Shown here one piece after another: positions 54,664 through 64,000 of a stretch of DNA of 64,000 nt. The notes under the pieces are model-generated. The model was not told the origin of the DNA. It did not search any database and worked only from the letters and a program-made list of their open reading frames with translations. Made by a program: the position numbers and the translations under genes. Location: the NCBI GenBank assembly GCA_000508305.1, contig CP006977.1, forward strand, positions 1,458,621 through 1,522,620, written 5' to 3'. The number at the start of each line of letters is the position of its first letter. Position 1 is the stretch's first letter. The stretch is from Sulfolobus acidocaldarius SUSAZ. Its GTDB lineage: Archaea > Thermoproteota > Thermoprotei_A > Sulfolobales > Sulfolobaceae.

Positions 54664-55551
54664 ATGAACCCTGCTAAAACCCTTATAAGAGCCATAATAA
54701 TATTATTGGTAGTTGGTTTTGTGGTATATATTCTACATGTAGTAATTTCAGGATTTGTTGCGCAAAACCAAACCTTAGCACCATATGCAAGAGATATTGA
54801 ACTTGGTGTAGATGCAGCCTTAGTTGGAATCGGAGGATATATCATTATAAGGATAATAAAGTACGTAATTGAGGGCTATATATTTTCAAAAACAGACAAA
54901 ACAGGATTACGCTCCATATCACTTATTGTGGATTTAATTTTATATACGTTACTAATTTTAGCTATACTTTCAGCATTAGGGGTAAACTTGACTGGTGCAG
55001 CAATTGGTGGTGCAGTAGGCGGTGTGGCGATAGGATTGGCTGCTCAAACTGTTGCATCAAATGTATTATCAGGTATATTGGTTACGTCCTCAAGGACTGT
55101 TAGACCTGGTGACTCGGTCATATTAGAATCATGGATATGGTCTCCACCAATCATTGGTGAAGTGGAACGTGTAAGTATACTTTTCACTGAGGTCAGGACT
55201 AACACAGGCAACCTTGTTAAAGTACCAAACTCAGCTTTTCTAGGTAATACCGTATTCACTAAACTTGAGGATGGTGGAGTGCTAACTTATCCATATCAAT
55301 TAACAGTAAGCGCTGACGTTTCTGCTAATCAGTTGTTGGAGAGAGTAAGTGGAATATTAGAGGACGAGTTTAAGAAGGAAAACTCATTGGTTCCTGATGT
55401 TATATTTTACAGTAAAAACGGAGTTACTAACATATTCCTTGTAAGTATAAAGGTAATGAAGATAAGTAAATTAAATGAATACATTGACATAGTGAATAAA
55501 GCCTTCGACAAGGCTTATTGGGAGCTTAAAAATCTACCTCAAACCAAGTGA
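54664..55551 (+). CDS. Small-conductance mechanosensitive channel (MscS family)
   Basis: This is a 295-residue protein with four N-terminal membrane helices. The pore helix is glycine/alanine-rich (AAIGGAVGGVAIGLAAQTVASN, about 119-140). The cytoplasmic beta domain with RPGDSVILESW and RTNTGNLVKVPNS follows. It opens under membrane tension to release solutes. The other upstream ATGs are out of frame, so 54664 is the start. Confidence 0.88.
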   Translation: MNPAKTLIRAIIILLVVGFVVYILHVVISGFVAQNQTLAPYARDIELGVDAALVGIGGYIIIRIIKYVIEGYIFSKTDKTGLRSISLIVDLILYTLLILAILSALGVNLTGAAIGGAVGGVAIGLAAQTVASNVLSGILVTSSRTVRPGDSVILESWIWSPPIIGEVERVSILFTEVRTNTGNLVKVPNSAFLGNTVFTKLEDGGVLTYPYQLTVSADVSANQLLERVSGILEDEFKKENSLVPDVIFYSKNGVTNIFLVSIKVMKISKLNEYIDIVNKAFDKAYWELKNLPQTK

Positions 55552-56349
55552 GAAGTACTGACTCACCACACGTCAAAAAGAGGTAAACATTGAAGGATTA
55601 TGGGAAACCTACTCGACTTTAGATAACAAAAAACGATTAAAAATGCTAAATATGTTAAGGAAACTTATCCTTTTAGTTTAACCTTGTTTAGCAACTCCTA
55701 ATAAGGGCAGTAATACCAAAAACTATTGGATTTCTCATATAACCAGAAGTAAAATTCATATATTAACATTTTGTTACAACTAATGAAAGCCTAGCCTTTA
55801 AAGGCATGTAGAAGAAGCTTTGTGGCAAAAAGATTTCTAACCTTTCTTTGTTCTTAATTTATTCCACTCAGGTATTGTAGTCTGATGTAATATCATAATG
55901 TGGACTCTTTAATACAAACTTAACTCTCTATAATAATCAGTGTTTATAGTTTACTTCTCATACATGAGCTGTCATGAAGCTGTTCAGCAATTAGGATTAG
56001 GAAAAGTAATAAAAACGTAAAACATAAACGCGCTCTGATGATTTATTTTAGAGAAACAGAAGTAGAGGGAAGCGATAACAACATCAAGTACTACTTCAAA
56101 CATATGGAAAATATCATTTCTAAAACCAACATCTTCACAATCTTCACACAAACTATTTTGTTTCCATTAATTTGATAATATTATAATCAAAAATAAATAT
56201 TTTTTAATATGACAGATGAGAATAGGAAAAATTCACATTCAGAATCACATATATTCTAAATAGTCATGTATAGCTTATAATTAGTTATATTTATTATAAA
56301 GGAAGAGTTTATTTTTATTTTTATTATTATATATGTATAATCGATTAAA
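55552..56349. other. Long intergenic region with an element remnant
   Basis: About 800 nt without a convincing gene. It holds the IS605-like remnant at 55778-55818 and a 44-codon frame at 56039-56173 with no recognisable features. The last 150 nt before the next gene are extremely AT-rich and contain several possible TATA boxes. Confidence 0.5.
55778..55818 (+). mobile_element. Left-end remnant of an IS605-like element
   Basis: Preceded by TTAC, it reads AATGAAAGCCTAGCC, a hairpin with AAAGGC, then ATGTAGAAGAAG, closely following the left end of the tnpB element at 33765. No right end is found nearby. Confidence 0.55.
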
Positions 56350-57066
56350 ATGAGTTTTAATGGAATAGGATTTTACACCGACAAACCGGGAGAAATTTCA
56401 CTACCAATAGTAGCTGCCTACTTTGTCATAGCCCTAGCTGTGGTCATATACTTTGGTAAAAGAACAGGTGGATTAAAAGCATTCAAAACTATTGACTGGG
56501 TATACATTGGAATAGGAGCAGCAGCTGCTTACATTTGGCAATTCATTATAGGTGCGGTAGCAGGAGGAGCAATACCATCAGGACTTACAAATTTCATTCA
56601 AATACCGTTTTGGGGAAGGATATTCATAATATTTATCGTAGCGGGATTAGTTAGAAAAGTTGGCGTAGGAATGATATCCCTATTTTTATTTGACCTTCTA
56701 TCTAGCCTCTTCCATTACGGATTCAGTGGAGAACCTATGTTCTTCATTTATGAAGCTTTAACATATGGTCTATTTATTGACCTCATGATAGCTTTCACAG
56801 GAGGAAAGATATTTGGATTAGGATTAACCAAAGGTCCGACATACGTAAATGCTATATCAGCATTAGAAGGAGCAATACTTGGGGTTTTATGGGCGATTCC
56901 ATACTATATATTATATTTTGGCTTTTTCAATCCATTTATAAACGGTGCCGTAGTAAGTTGGTCTAAAATCATCTTTGGCTTAGCAACCAATATTCCCATA
57001 GATGGTGCTGTTGGAATATTTGCTGAATTAGCAGCGAATAGTGTAGGAAATGCTGTACAGGTGTAA
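56350..57066 (+). CDS. Membrane protein, possible ECF-type S component
   Basis: This is a 238-residue protein with six or seven helices. The short polar N-terminus (MSFNGIGFYTD) and glycine/alanine-rich helices (YIGIGAAAAYIWQF, EGAILGVLWAIPYY) recall vitamin-binding S components of ECF transporters such as the YkoE thiamin-related type. No ATPase genes are next to it, as in group II ECF systems that share a remote energising module. The assignment is tentative. Coding is clear. Confidence 0.5.
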   Translation: MSFNGIGFYTDKPGEISLPIVAAYFVIALAVVIYFGKRTGGLKAFKTIDWVYIGIGAAAAYIWQFIIGAVAGGAIPSGLTNFIQIPFWGRIFIIFIVAGLVRKVGVGMISLFLFDLLSSLFHYGFSGEPMFFIYEALTYGLFIDLMIAFTGGKIFGLGLTKGPTYVNAISALEGAILGVLWAIPYYILYFGFFNPFINGAVVSWSKIIFGLATNIPIDGAVGIFAELAANSVGNAVQV

Positions 57067-57282
57067 ATTAATGTACGCAGTAGAGATAAAGGGATTACAA
57101 TTTTTTTACCTAGGATATTCAACACAAGCCATAACAGTCTAACTCTTTAATATCTAAATACGAGAGTAAGTTAACTAATATGAGTTTATATTGACGTATA
57201 TAATCATTAACTCTTTATTTCATATAGGGTGAGTATTGCTGTAGTAATTAACGTTTTAAGAACGGGATTCTTAGAATTTTTA

Positions 57283-58326
57283 ATGAAATCAACATTAGTT
57301 ATTCACCGTATTACCAGGTCTGTTAGTGGAGAAGGTTATGTGGTTAGAGTTTCTGCCGAACTTCTAAGAGAGAAAAACGTAGAGACTAGGATAGCTACTT
57401 TCTCTCCACCTTTGGAGGACTTAGGTTTTCCTTACGTCTCAGTTATACCCTTTAAAATGAGGAGGTTTGACAAGTATCAAAGGGTTTTTACAGTTTTTTC
57501 CGCAAAGAAAACTAACCCAGATTTTTTCCTTAATATAACAGCCATACCCTTACCGTTATCAAGAATAGCCCCACATATTATTTATGGTGTTGCACCAGAG
57601 TTCTCCTCTGTTCCATCCAAATACAATTCCTCATTTATTTGGAGATTATACCTAGTTCCCATGAGGGGTATACTAAAGCAATTCAAGGAGGAGGCGAAGA
57701 GGGCAATATTTATAGCTAACTCTAATTATTCAGCTAAGGCTATAGATGAGATATATAATGTAAAGCCTAGAGTAATATATCCACCTGTCGATGTGAAAGA
57801 TTTCTCGAAGATTCCTATCGGAACAAGGGAACCGTTCTTCGTTACCGTAGGTAGATTTGAAAGAGGTAAGAGATTAGACTTATCCGTCAAATTATCAGCC
57901 ATGACTGGAGTAAAGGGTGTGATAATAGGATCCTTCGAAGGAGGAGGGTATCTAAATGAGTTAATTAAATTAAGAAAATCATTGAATGCTCCTGTTGAGT
58001 TTTTCCCAAATTTACCCAGAGAGAGTATGGTTGAGGTCATGAAAAGAGCATCAGTTTATTTTCATCCAACACCAGGGGAACATTTCGGAATACCGATTGT
58101 TGAGGCTATGGCAGCTGGACTAATTACAATAGTCCCTAGAGAAAGTGGAGGGGCTGAGATTTTACCTGAATTTACTTATGGAAACTTAGAAGAAGCTTCT
58201 ACTCTGCTAAAAAACAACTTATACCCACCTGAGGAATTGAGAAAAAGCTTGAGAGAAAAATCTCTGAGTTTCGACAAGGAGATCTTTAAAAGGAAAATGT
58301 GGGATCTGATAGAATCTTTAAAATAA
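57283..58326 (+). CDS. GT4-family glycosyltransferase
   Basis: This is about 347 residues from the ATG at 57283 (MKSTLVIHR). A GTG at 57229 extends the frame by 18 residues, but a TATA-like TTTTAAGA lies inside that extension about 26 nt before 57283. GT-B fold: the C-terminal domain has TVGRFERGKRLDL, FHPTPGEHFGIPIVEAMAAG and a late RESGGAEIL segment, where the EX7E-type nucleotide-sugar motif sits. It probably builds envelope or N-linked glycans. It opens the glycosylation cluster. Confidence 0.85.
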   Translation: MKSTLVIHRITRSVSGEGYVVRVSAELLREKNVETRIATFSPPLEDLGFPYVSVIPFKMRRFDKYQRVFTVFSAKKTNPDFFLNITAIPLPLSRIAPHIIYGVAPEFSSVPSKYNSSFIWRLYLVPMRGILKQFKEEAKRAIFIANSNYSAKAIDEIYNVKPRVIYPPVDVKDFSKIPIGTREPFFVTVGRFERGKRLDLSVKLSAMTGVKGVIIGSFEGGGYLNELIKLRKSLNAPVEFFPNLPRESMVEVMKRASVYFHPTPGEHFGIPIVEAMAAGLITIVPRESGGAEILPEFTYGNLEEASTLLKNNLYPPEELRKSLREKSLSFDKEIFKRKMWDLIESLK

Positions 58327-58626
58327 CACTATTTTCTCAGAAACTTAAGTTACGATAGGAAAAGCAAAAAATTGGTAAAAAAAAATGAGATTATTATACA
58401 ATTATCATTATTTGAACCTATTTCTGTGCAGTCTCAGATATCATTTTAATTTTCCTCACTTTCTCCCTGCCCTAACTGGTTAGGCTTTATAAATTTGCAA
58501 AGGGGATGATTGTATTACGTTGTTTGTTTTATGTCCACGTTTTAGATACAGTTGAAGCAAACAAAAAAGAAAGGGTAAGTAAGATATTTTATGAAGGGGA
58601 TTGATGATTTCAGACTGAGTTAACTC
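58327..58626. other. Intergenic, no gene seen
   Basis: About 300 nt between convergent units. AT-rich with A-runs and no frame of note. Confidence 0.5.
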
Positions 58627-59571
58627 TCATGCTACGTTAAGTCTCGTCATTAAGTATTCTCTGAGATAAGTTATACCTTTCTCTAACGTAGTTTCAGGAG
58701 AGAAACCTATTTGGGTCTTTAACTTGTTTATACTCACGATTCTACTTCTGGAATCTCCTATCCTCTCCTTTTCCCAAATTATTTCGGCCTTTTTGTCTAA
58801 CACTTTCTTTATGGTCTCTAGTAACTGAAGAGTAGTAGTTCCCACACCAGTCCCTACGTTAAATATTCCACTAATTTGCTTACCTATTCCATACATTATC
58901 GCTTTTGAAACGTACCCAGCATAGACAAAGTCCCTTACCTTACTCCCATCTCCGTAAACTGTAACTGGTTTATTGTTCATAAATTTTATCATGAAGTTAG
59001 TAACTGCTCCTCCGTAACTACTCCTTTCCCTTTTATAAATATAAACGTTAAATAATCTGAAAATTATCGTCTTTATGCCATATACTTTATCAATGTTTTA
59101 CAATATATTTCAGACACTAGTTTTGATGCTGCGTATGGTGAATCAGGTTCTAAAAGGTCATCCTCACTAATAGGTTTAACAATATCTCCTTTATAAAAAG
59201 AGCCTGAGGATGTGAATACGAAAATTTTTGCATCATATCTTCTTGTCAGGTAAAGTAAATATAGGTTTCCATTGACGTTAATATCATGATAAAGTAAAGG
59301 ATTGTGGACAGAACTCCCTAAGTCACCCTTTCCCACTAAGTTTACAACAGCGTCGAAATGGCCCTCTTTGAAAATTTCCTCTAGGGAAGTCTTATTTAAT
59401 ACGTCAACTTTGTAAAATTTTATTTTATCGGGTAAGAGTGAAGATAAGTTCTTAAGAGATCCTGAGGACAAATTGTCAATAACAGTCACCTCAATTCCAT
59501 TTTCGACTAGAAGTTCTGTTAAATGGCTAACCAATAAACCCTGCTCCTCCAGCAACTAAAATTCTAGTCAT
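58627..59571 (-). pseudogene. NAD-dependent sugar-nucleotide epimerase/dehydratase with two frameshifts
   Basis: The minus strand starts with ATG at 59571 and reads MTRILVAGGAGFIG, the Rossmann GxxGxxG start. It then hits TAG because of one extra T. One frame over it continues SHLTELLVENGIEVTV, with the catalytic S (TSSGSF) and YAASK. A lost base near 59083 shifts the frame again (KTLIK, then YGIKTIIFRLFNVY). The rest, GGAVTNFMIKF, GDGSKVRDFVYAG and the C-terminal domain, is intact to 58627. The family is UDP-glucose 4-epimerase/dTDP-glucose dehydratase-like. The two shifts cancel, but the early stop prevents normal translation. Sequencing error cannot be excluded. Confidence 0.82.
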
Positions 59572-59614
59572 TTGACTCAGGAGATACCGTGGATATATAA
59601 GTCTTACTCTTAAT

Positions 59615-59973
59615 TGACAGAGAATCGGCAAGCCTTGTCTTTTAAGGCGGGGTGGGGTTTTTATAGTATCGTTAAGATGTTAAATTTGGTTAAAATGATG
59701 CGTGAGGAAACCCGTGGAAATGGGTATATTAGTTCAATTAAGTGTGTCCTCATGCTGAAAAACAATATTCCTGAGTCTCAAGGAGGGTGGAATGAGGGTT
59801 TGACCAGAGGGATAGGGGTAAAGTGGCTGAAGACCTAGCCTTTGGTTTACCGCTGGATGTGTGGGGTGGGGTTGGGTGATACTCACTAGTTATGAGACGA
59901 TGAGGGTGAAGGCGGTAAATCATAAACCTGTGAATCGCTCTAAAGGAACCCTTTAGGGCGGGGAGTGGGTCAG
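59615..59973 (+). mobile_element. Small non-autonomous IS605-like element, copy B
   Basis: This 359-bp element is near-identical to 27278-27648 in the opposite orientation. It begins TGACAGAGAATCG, has the left hairpin around TCTTTTAAGGCGGGG and ends in CCCTTTAGGGCGGGG...GTCAG. The internal 74-codon frame is not a gene. It has inserted 44 nt upstream of the frameshifted epimerase, probably in its promoter region. Confidence 0.8.
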
Positions 59974-60088
59974 ATTAGTCTGTGAATTAAGTAGTCATTT
60001 GGATACTTCAGTCTCCTAGGAATGTATGCGTAGTAGTATTACTCAACTCATCTTCACACGCTAATCATTTTTTTACTATGATAACAAT

Positions 60089-61063
60089 CTATATGTACGT
60101 ATTTCTACGTCTATCGTAAAGCTTTCCTATAACGAATCTCTTAATAAATTGTGGAGATAAGGCAGTTAAGAGTATCATCATATTATAAATAAAGCTCCGA
60201 ATATTACTGATGTTTTGGGAAGATAACCAAAGGAAAATATCATCAAACTTTATCTTTTCAAGTTTATAGGAACTTAATGGTAAGGCTCTATATTCTAACT
60301 TATTCCTTACTAAAAAGTACCTTACGACCTTCTCGTAATAGGTACTAGCTAACATTTTTGAAATTACTAAAAGATCGTTGTAACTTCTTAAAAACGAGGT
60401 GGCCCTCCCTTCAATGTATTCATCCATTGATTTTAAATTCCCTCCTGAGTTTCCCATATGTCTTCTGTATTTTGTGAAGGCTTTTGAGGAACTGACGAGC
60501 GTGTTTCCATAAAGAAGAGATGATGCGTATAGAAATACATCAAGAGCTAAAGATATTTCTTTTAAGTAATTTCTAGTTTTGTGAAGTATTTCAGTTCTTA
60601 AGGACATACTACTACTATTTCCTAAAGCTAACTTAAGTAAAAACTTTCTCTTATCTTCCTCTCCCTTAGCGACTATATCGAGACCATTCGTTCCTAGCAC
60701 TTTGCCGGAGTTATTTACTATTATTATACCGTTTCGTAAATAATCAATGCCTTTGTTAAAAACCTCCTCTACATATTTAAGTTTTCCAGGCAAAAATTCA
60801 TCATCGTCGTCAAGAAACGACACAACTTCACCTTGAATCTGATCCAAAAACTCCTCAATTTCCTCTCCAGATCCGCGTCTCTCAGAGTAAAAGACTTTTA
60901 CATTTAGTTGTGTTAGTTTTTTATCAATTTTTTCATCCTTGAAGTTTTTTATCACAACTATTTCATAATTATCTCTAGGAAAATCTTGTGAAACTACAGA
61001 GTTAACTGCGTTAAGTAAGTAGTCCTTCCTATTGTACGCTGTAATAATAACTGATATGAACAC
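60089..61063 (-). CDS. GT2-family glycosyltransferase
   Basis: This is a 324-residue GT-A enzyme. The nucleotide-sugar domain starts FISVIITAYNRKDYL and has the DxD-type motif in VSFLDDDDEFLPGK (about 94-107). The C-terminal part is a mixed helical region. It likely transfers sugars onto lipid-linked or envelope glycans. It is part of the cluster with two GT4 genes and the dead epimerase. Monocistronic on the minus strand. Confidence 0.85.
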   Translation of the reverse strand: MFISVIITAYNRKDYLLNAVNSVVSQDFPRDNYEIVVIKNFKDEKIDKKLTQLNVKVFYSERRGSGEEIEEFLDQIQGEVVSFLDDDDEFLPGKLKYVEEVFNKGIDYLRNGIIIVNNSGKVLGTNGLDIVAKGEEDKRKFLLKLALGNSSSMSLRTEILHKTRNYLKEISLALDVFLYASSLLYGNTLVSSSKAFTKYRRHMGNSGGNLKSMDEYIEGRATSFLRSYNDLLVISKMLASTYYEKVVRYFLVRNKLEYRALPLSSYKLEKIKFDDIFLWLSSQNISNIRSFIYNMMILLTALSPQFIKRFVIGKLYDRRRNTYI

Positions 61064-61309
61064 ATTTTTAGTATTTTCAGATGATTATAAGTTTATGTTG
61101 ATCAAGCTCTAAATCAAACTATATTCCTCTTAAGCTTTTCATAGAAACATTATCGTACATTATTATTTAGTATATGAGAAATTACCTACTTTTCGTCTAT
61201 CTTTTCTAGCGTTAAACACTTGCTTGTTTAAATAAAGGGATGTTTTACTAGAAAATAAATATTAAAACGGTAAGATTTAATAAGCCTTAAAACACTTTTG
61301 ATCTATAAA

Positions 61310-62527
61310 ATGACAAAGCTAGGCATAGTATCTTCTTCCCCTTTTCTGATAAAGGAAGGTGGTGCTGAGAAACACGTATGGGAATTTTTGGAAAGAGCTA
61401 AAAAAGAATTCGAATTGGTCTTATTTCCTACTATTAACGCTCTTCTACAGGTTAAGAGTGAAGAGGATAGAGAAATTTTGATGAAAAATCTAGATTTTCT
61501 AGACAAGAAGTTCCTTATACAAGATAGTGTTAAGAATCTGTTCGAAAATTTTTATGCAGATAGAAGGCAATTATTACTCAACTATATAAACCTTAATTTA
61601 CATGAAAGACTTGTAAGAAATTTGAATGATGGAGTTAATAAGGTTGATTTTCTCTTCTCACCGAACTTCCTGTCTCCAGAGGTGGGAATGTTTAATAAGC
61701 CTTACGGGATATTAGTTAATGGATACCTAGCTCCCTTATATATGAATACCCTTAGTCACGCTATTTGGAAATCAAAGATTGGTCAAGAACCTATCTACAA
61801 GGGTTTGCCTAAGAGTATAATAGTGAAAAATTACTGGAAAAAAGCTATAAGAAAGATGTTGACTAATCCTCCTAAATTCATAGCAGGTAACAATAAGATT
61901 ATACTTGAGAGCGAAATAGCTAAATTACCAAGTGAAAAAGTGATAATTGATCCAGGGTTTGCCTATGAGTCTGACCTGAAGTTTGTACATGATAAAGAGG
62001 ATTATGCAGTTTTCATGTCGGCAAGACTTACACCTAGTAAAGGTATATATGATATCCTTAGGGTATGGAGAAGAATAAATAAAACCTTGATCATCATGGG
62101 TAGGCTTGAAAATTATGAAAAAAACTTTTTACGTCTAGTGAAGAAAATGGGATTAGATGACAGGATCGAGTATAAGGGATTCGTACGAGGAGAGGAGAAA
62201 GAGAGAATCCTAGGAAGGGCAAAGGTGCTTGTCTATCCAACTCACGATGATACAAATTCGCTGACAATTCTGGAGTCTCTTTTCCACGGAACGCCTGTTG
62301 TTTCTTATGATATCCAGGGCATAAGATATGTTTATCAAAGTGTACCAGGAGTAGAATTAGTAAAGGAATTTAATTATGAAGAGATGTCAAAAAGAGTCCT
62401 AGATTACATGGAAGATAGAAGGACATTCCCATACGAATCTGAGGAGTTAAAGAAGTTTCTACTGAATCACTCATCCTGGGATAGGGTTATTGCTCAAGAG
62501 ATTGAAATTATAAAAAAACATCTATAA
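61310..62527 (+). CDS. GT4-family glycosyltransferase
   Basis: This is about 405 residues from the ATG at 61310 (MTKLGIVSSSPF). The TTG at 61298 is a less likely start. The N-terminal domain has KEGGAEKHVWEF. The C-terminal GT-B domain has SARLTPSKGIYDIL, YKGFVRGEEKERILGRAKV and YPTHDDTNSLTILESLFHG with the EX7E-type glutamates. A TATA-like TTTAATAAG is about 30 nt upstream. Envelope or S-layer glycan synthesis is likely. Confidence 0.86.
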   Translation: MTKLGIVSSSPFLIKEGGAEKHVWEFLERAKKEFELVLFPTINALLQVKSEEDREILMKNLDFLDKKFLIQDSVKNLFENFYADRRQLLLNYINLNLHERLVRNLNDGVNKVDFLFSPNFLSPEVGMFNKPYGILVNGYLAPLYMNTLSHAIWKSKIGQEPIYKGLPKSIIVKNYWKKAIRKMLTNPPKFIAGNNKIILESEIAKLPSEKVIIDPGFAYESDLKFVHDKEDYAVFMSARLTPSKGIYDILRVWRRINKTLIIMGRLENYEKNFLRLVKKMGLDDRIEYKGFVRGEEKERILGRAKVLVYPTHDDTNSLTILESLFHGTPVVSYDIQGIRYVYQSVPGVELVKEFNYEEMSKRVLDYMEDRRTFPYESEELKKFLLNHSSWDRVIAQEIEIIKKHL

Positions 62528-63173
62528 AATAAAATTTACCTAGTCTTTCTTTGATAAGAATTAGAAATTGAGACATAATTAGGATTAATTATTGGGCTAT
62601 GAAATATATATTCTGTTAAAGGAAGAAACTGGGAAATTACACAATGATCGATAATCTCCTTAATTTCACATAGATCTAAATTATATTCCCAAACTCCCTA
62701 GTCTCAAAAGATTGACATAAATGTTATTGTAAAAAATGTATATATTTTTCCTTCTTACTTAACATTACTAAAGCTTACAGAATTCGATTTTTTGAGTAAT
62801 TTTCTCAATAACAATCTATAATTATTCTGTGGTCGTGGTAATTCTAATTTGTCTCTATGTTTCTTAAATTGATAGTAAACACTCTGTAGTTTGTCCTCAT
62901 GATACATATTTACTACTTCTGAATATTCTGAATTTTATTTAAGAGACTACTTGTCGTTTGTTAAATAAAAGTAAATGTACTGTATAAGAATCCTAGTATC
63001 TATAATCTAAATAAACTCTCACTATAGGCATTCAATAGTATTATTTAAAATGTTGCGATTAAAATATTGCTGTCAGTATCGGAAATATCTATAATTGTTT
63101 TAATATGTACCATAAACCTATCTTTTCACAAAGCCAAATTTTGGTTATCTAGCAAGCCAATTCTGAGTAAAGA
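62528..63173. other. Intergenic, no gene seen
   Basis: About 645 nt of AT-rich DNA with all frames broken. It may hold the eroded upstream part of the MFS pseudogene that follows, but I could not trace it. Confidence 0.5.
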
Positions 63174-63482
63174 GGTAACATTACTGGAATAATTATTTAC
63201 ATCCTTAGTGCAACACTCTTTTCTTACAAAATCACTCTGGCCGAGCTCATACTATCTGTCTCTAATTCAGCTCTATATTCTCCATAATCGTCGATCTTTG
63301 TGGATTTGTTCATGAGCAAATATAGGGTGTCAGGCACTAGCTTTTCCTATCAGCTAGCCAGTATGCTTAGAGGATCCATAGTACCTTCTGTATTAGCTTT
63401 ATATCATTTACCATTACTTAGCTTAGTAATTCCCATTTCAATAATTTCACTTTTTTCAATAAGTTACGCAGAGGTAAAGTAG
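63174..63482 (+). pseudogene. MFS transporter, C-terminal fragment with nonsense codon
   Basis: The frame reads GIIIYILSATLFSYK, then ALYSP, then TAA at 63285-63287, then SSIFVDLFMSKYRVSGTSFS and LASMLRGSIVPSVLAL. This matches helices 10-12 of SP/shikimate-type MFS carriers, where the segment is normally PQ..F....P.KYR.SG.S..YQ. The TAA probably replaced CAA (Gln). The first nine or so helices are missing. Confidence 0.75.
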
Positions 63483-63550
63483 GATGTAAATTGATCAATG
63501 TTTGATCCAAGGGAAAACATAAAACAAGGTTTACAGTTTACACTTTTCAC

Positions 63551-64000
63551 TCACACTAAAAACTTCGATGAACTTACACCATGTGATACATAAACCATGA
63601 TAGGTTTAAGTTTCTTTATCTTCTCGACACTCCTTTTAAGCTCCTCAAAGTCCTCGTATATACTAGGGTATTTTAGTCCTCTCCTCGTACCTTGTAACAT
63701 ATCACCTACTATTACAGAGCCTATTTCAGGTAGGTAGATCGATATAGAATCACTTGTATGACCCGGTGTCTTCATTATCTCAACGCCATCTACAAGTTTT
63801 CCATCCTTCAATTCAAGGTCAACTTTTGTACCCTTTAACCCTCTAACAATAAACGGTCTTGTCAAGCCGAAAAGGAACTTCTGAAGGGAGGAGTGCAATA
63901 CAGGATTCCTGATTTTACCCTCTTGTAAATAGGAAACTCCGCTACTTTCTATACTGAACTTAGCATTAGGTAGAAGGTCTTTAAGCTCGTGGGCACTGCC
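63551..64000 (-). CDS. Metallo-beta-lactamase-fold hydrolase (N-terminus outside window)
   Basis: The frame is open from the right edge through GSAHELKDLL. A TTG at 63898 is internal, not the true start. Visible motifs are TPGHTSDSISIY (metal-binding His), GSVIVGDMLQG (bridging Asp) and YVSHG near the end. The HxHxDH motif should lie just beyond the edge. Glyoxalase II-like or quorum-quenching-type hydrolases share this layout. Substrate unknown. Convergent with the MFS pseudogene. Confidence 0.85.
   Translation of the reverse strand, partial: GSAHELKDLLPNAKFSIESSGVSYLQEGKIRNPVLHSSLQKFLFGLTRPFIVRGLKGTKVDLELKDGKLVDGVEIMKTPGHTSDSISIYLPEIGSVIVGDMLQGTRRGLKYPSIYEDFEELKRSVEKIKKLKPIMVYVSHGVSSSKFLV

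Overview
The window looks like a stretch of chromosome from a thermoacidophilic crenarchaeon of the order Sulfolobales, most like Sulfolobus acidocaldarius or a close relative. The species guess is inference. The DNA is AT-rich. TATA-like boxes lie about 25-30 nt upstream of many start codons, as in leaderless archaeal transcripts. Shine-Dalgarno motifs such as GAGGTGA appear mainly inside operons. Many of the protein families are typical of this order. I found no rRNA, tRNA or CRISPR array.

Layout. 0-5 kb: an edge-truncated gene, a plasmid-integrase-like fragment, a hemerythrin-like protein, small membrane or exported proteins, a TDT-family transporter and a family 5 uracil-DNA glycosylase. 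5-27 kb: a catabolic region with an M20 peptidase, a thiolase-like/DUF35 pair, a vapBC pair, an FAH-family hydrolase, a large secreted phosphoesterase, two PaaA/PaaC-like diiron proteins divergent from a crotonase, a DUF4143 ATPase behind a repeated operator-like motif, a benzoate-CoA-ligase-like enzyme, a PaaX-type regulator, an exported penicillin acylase, an acyl-CoA dehydrogenase and a second CoA ligase. Together these suggest PaaX-controlled aerobic use of aromatic or acyl-CoA compounds. 27-35 kb: mobile-element damage, with pcp cut by a small IS605-like element and a radical SAM gene decayed and interrupted by an intact tnpB element.

35-48 kb is a cell-surface region. It has a coiled-coil surface protein sharing a near-identical promoter with a small membrane protein, MFS carriers, a second vapBC pair and an SDR. 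It then has the most interesting locus, at 42.3-47.5 kb. There a secreted filament-like subunit is followed by a dedicated archaeal signal peptidase with an extra exported domain, a small exported protein and a DUF5305-like membrane protein that seems to start at AUU. Two paralogous winged-helix regulators flank the set, and a coiled-coil membrane protein closes it. It resembles TasA/archaeal thread or bundling-pilus systems, though that match is inference.

48-57 kb: an ABC exporter pair, a membrane polyferredoxin, an AIM24-like protein, a DUF2173 protein, an MscS channel and a possible ECF S component. 57-64 kb: a glycosyltransferase cluster (two GT4, one GT2) with a doubly frameshifted sugar epimerase, a second copy of the small IS605-like element, an MFS pseudogene and an edge-truncated metallo-beta-lactamase-fold gene.

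Recurring themes are hairpin-ended IS200/IS605 elements and remnants in five or more places, gene decay next to them, and two genes with an apparent AUU start behind a Shine-Dalgarno motif.
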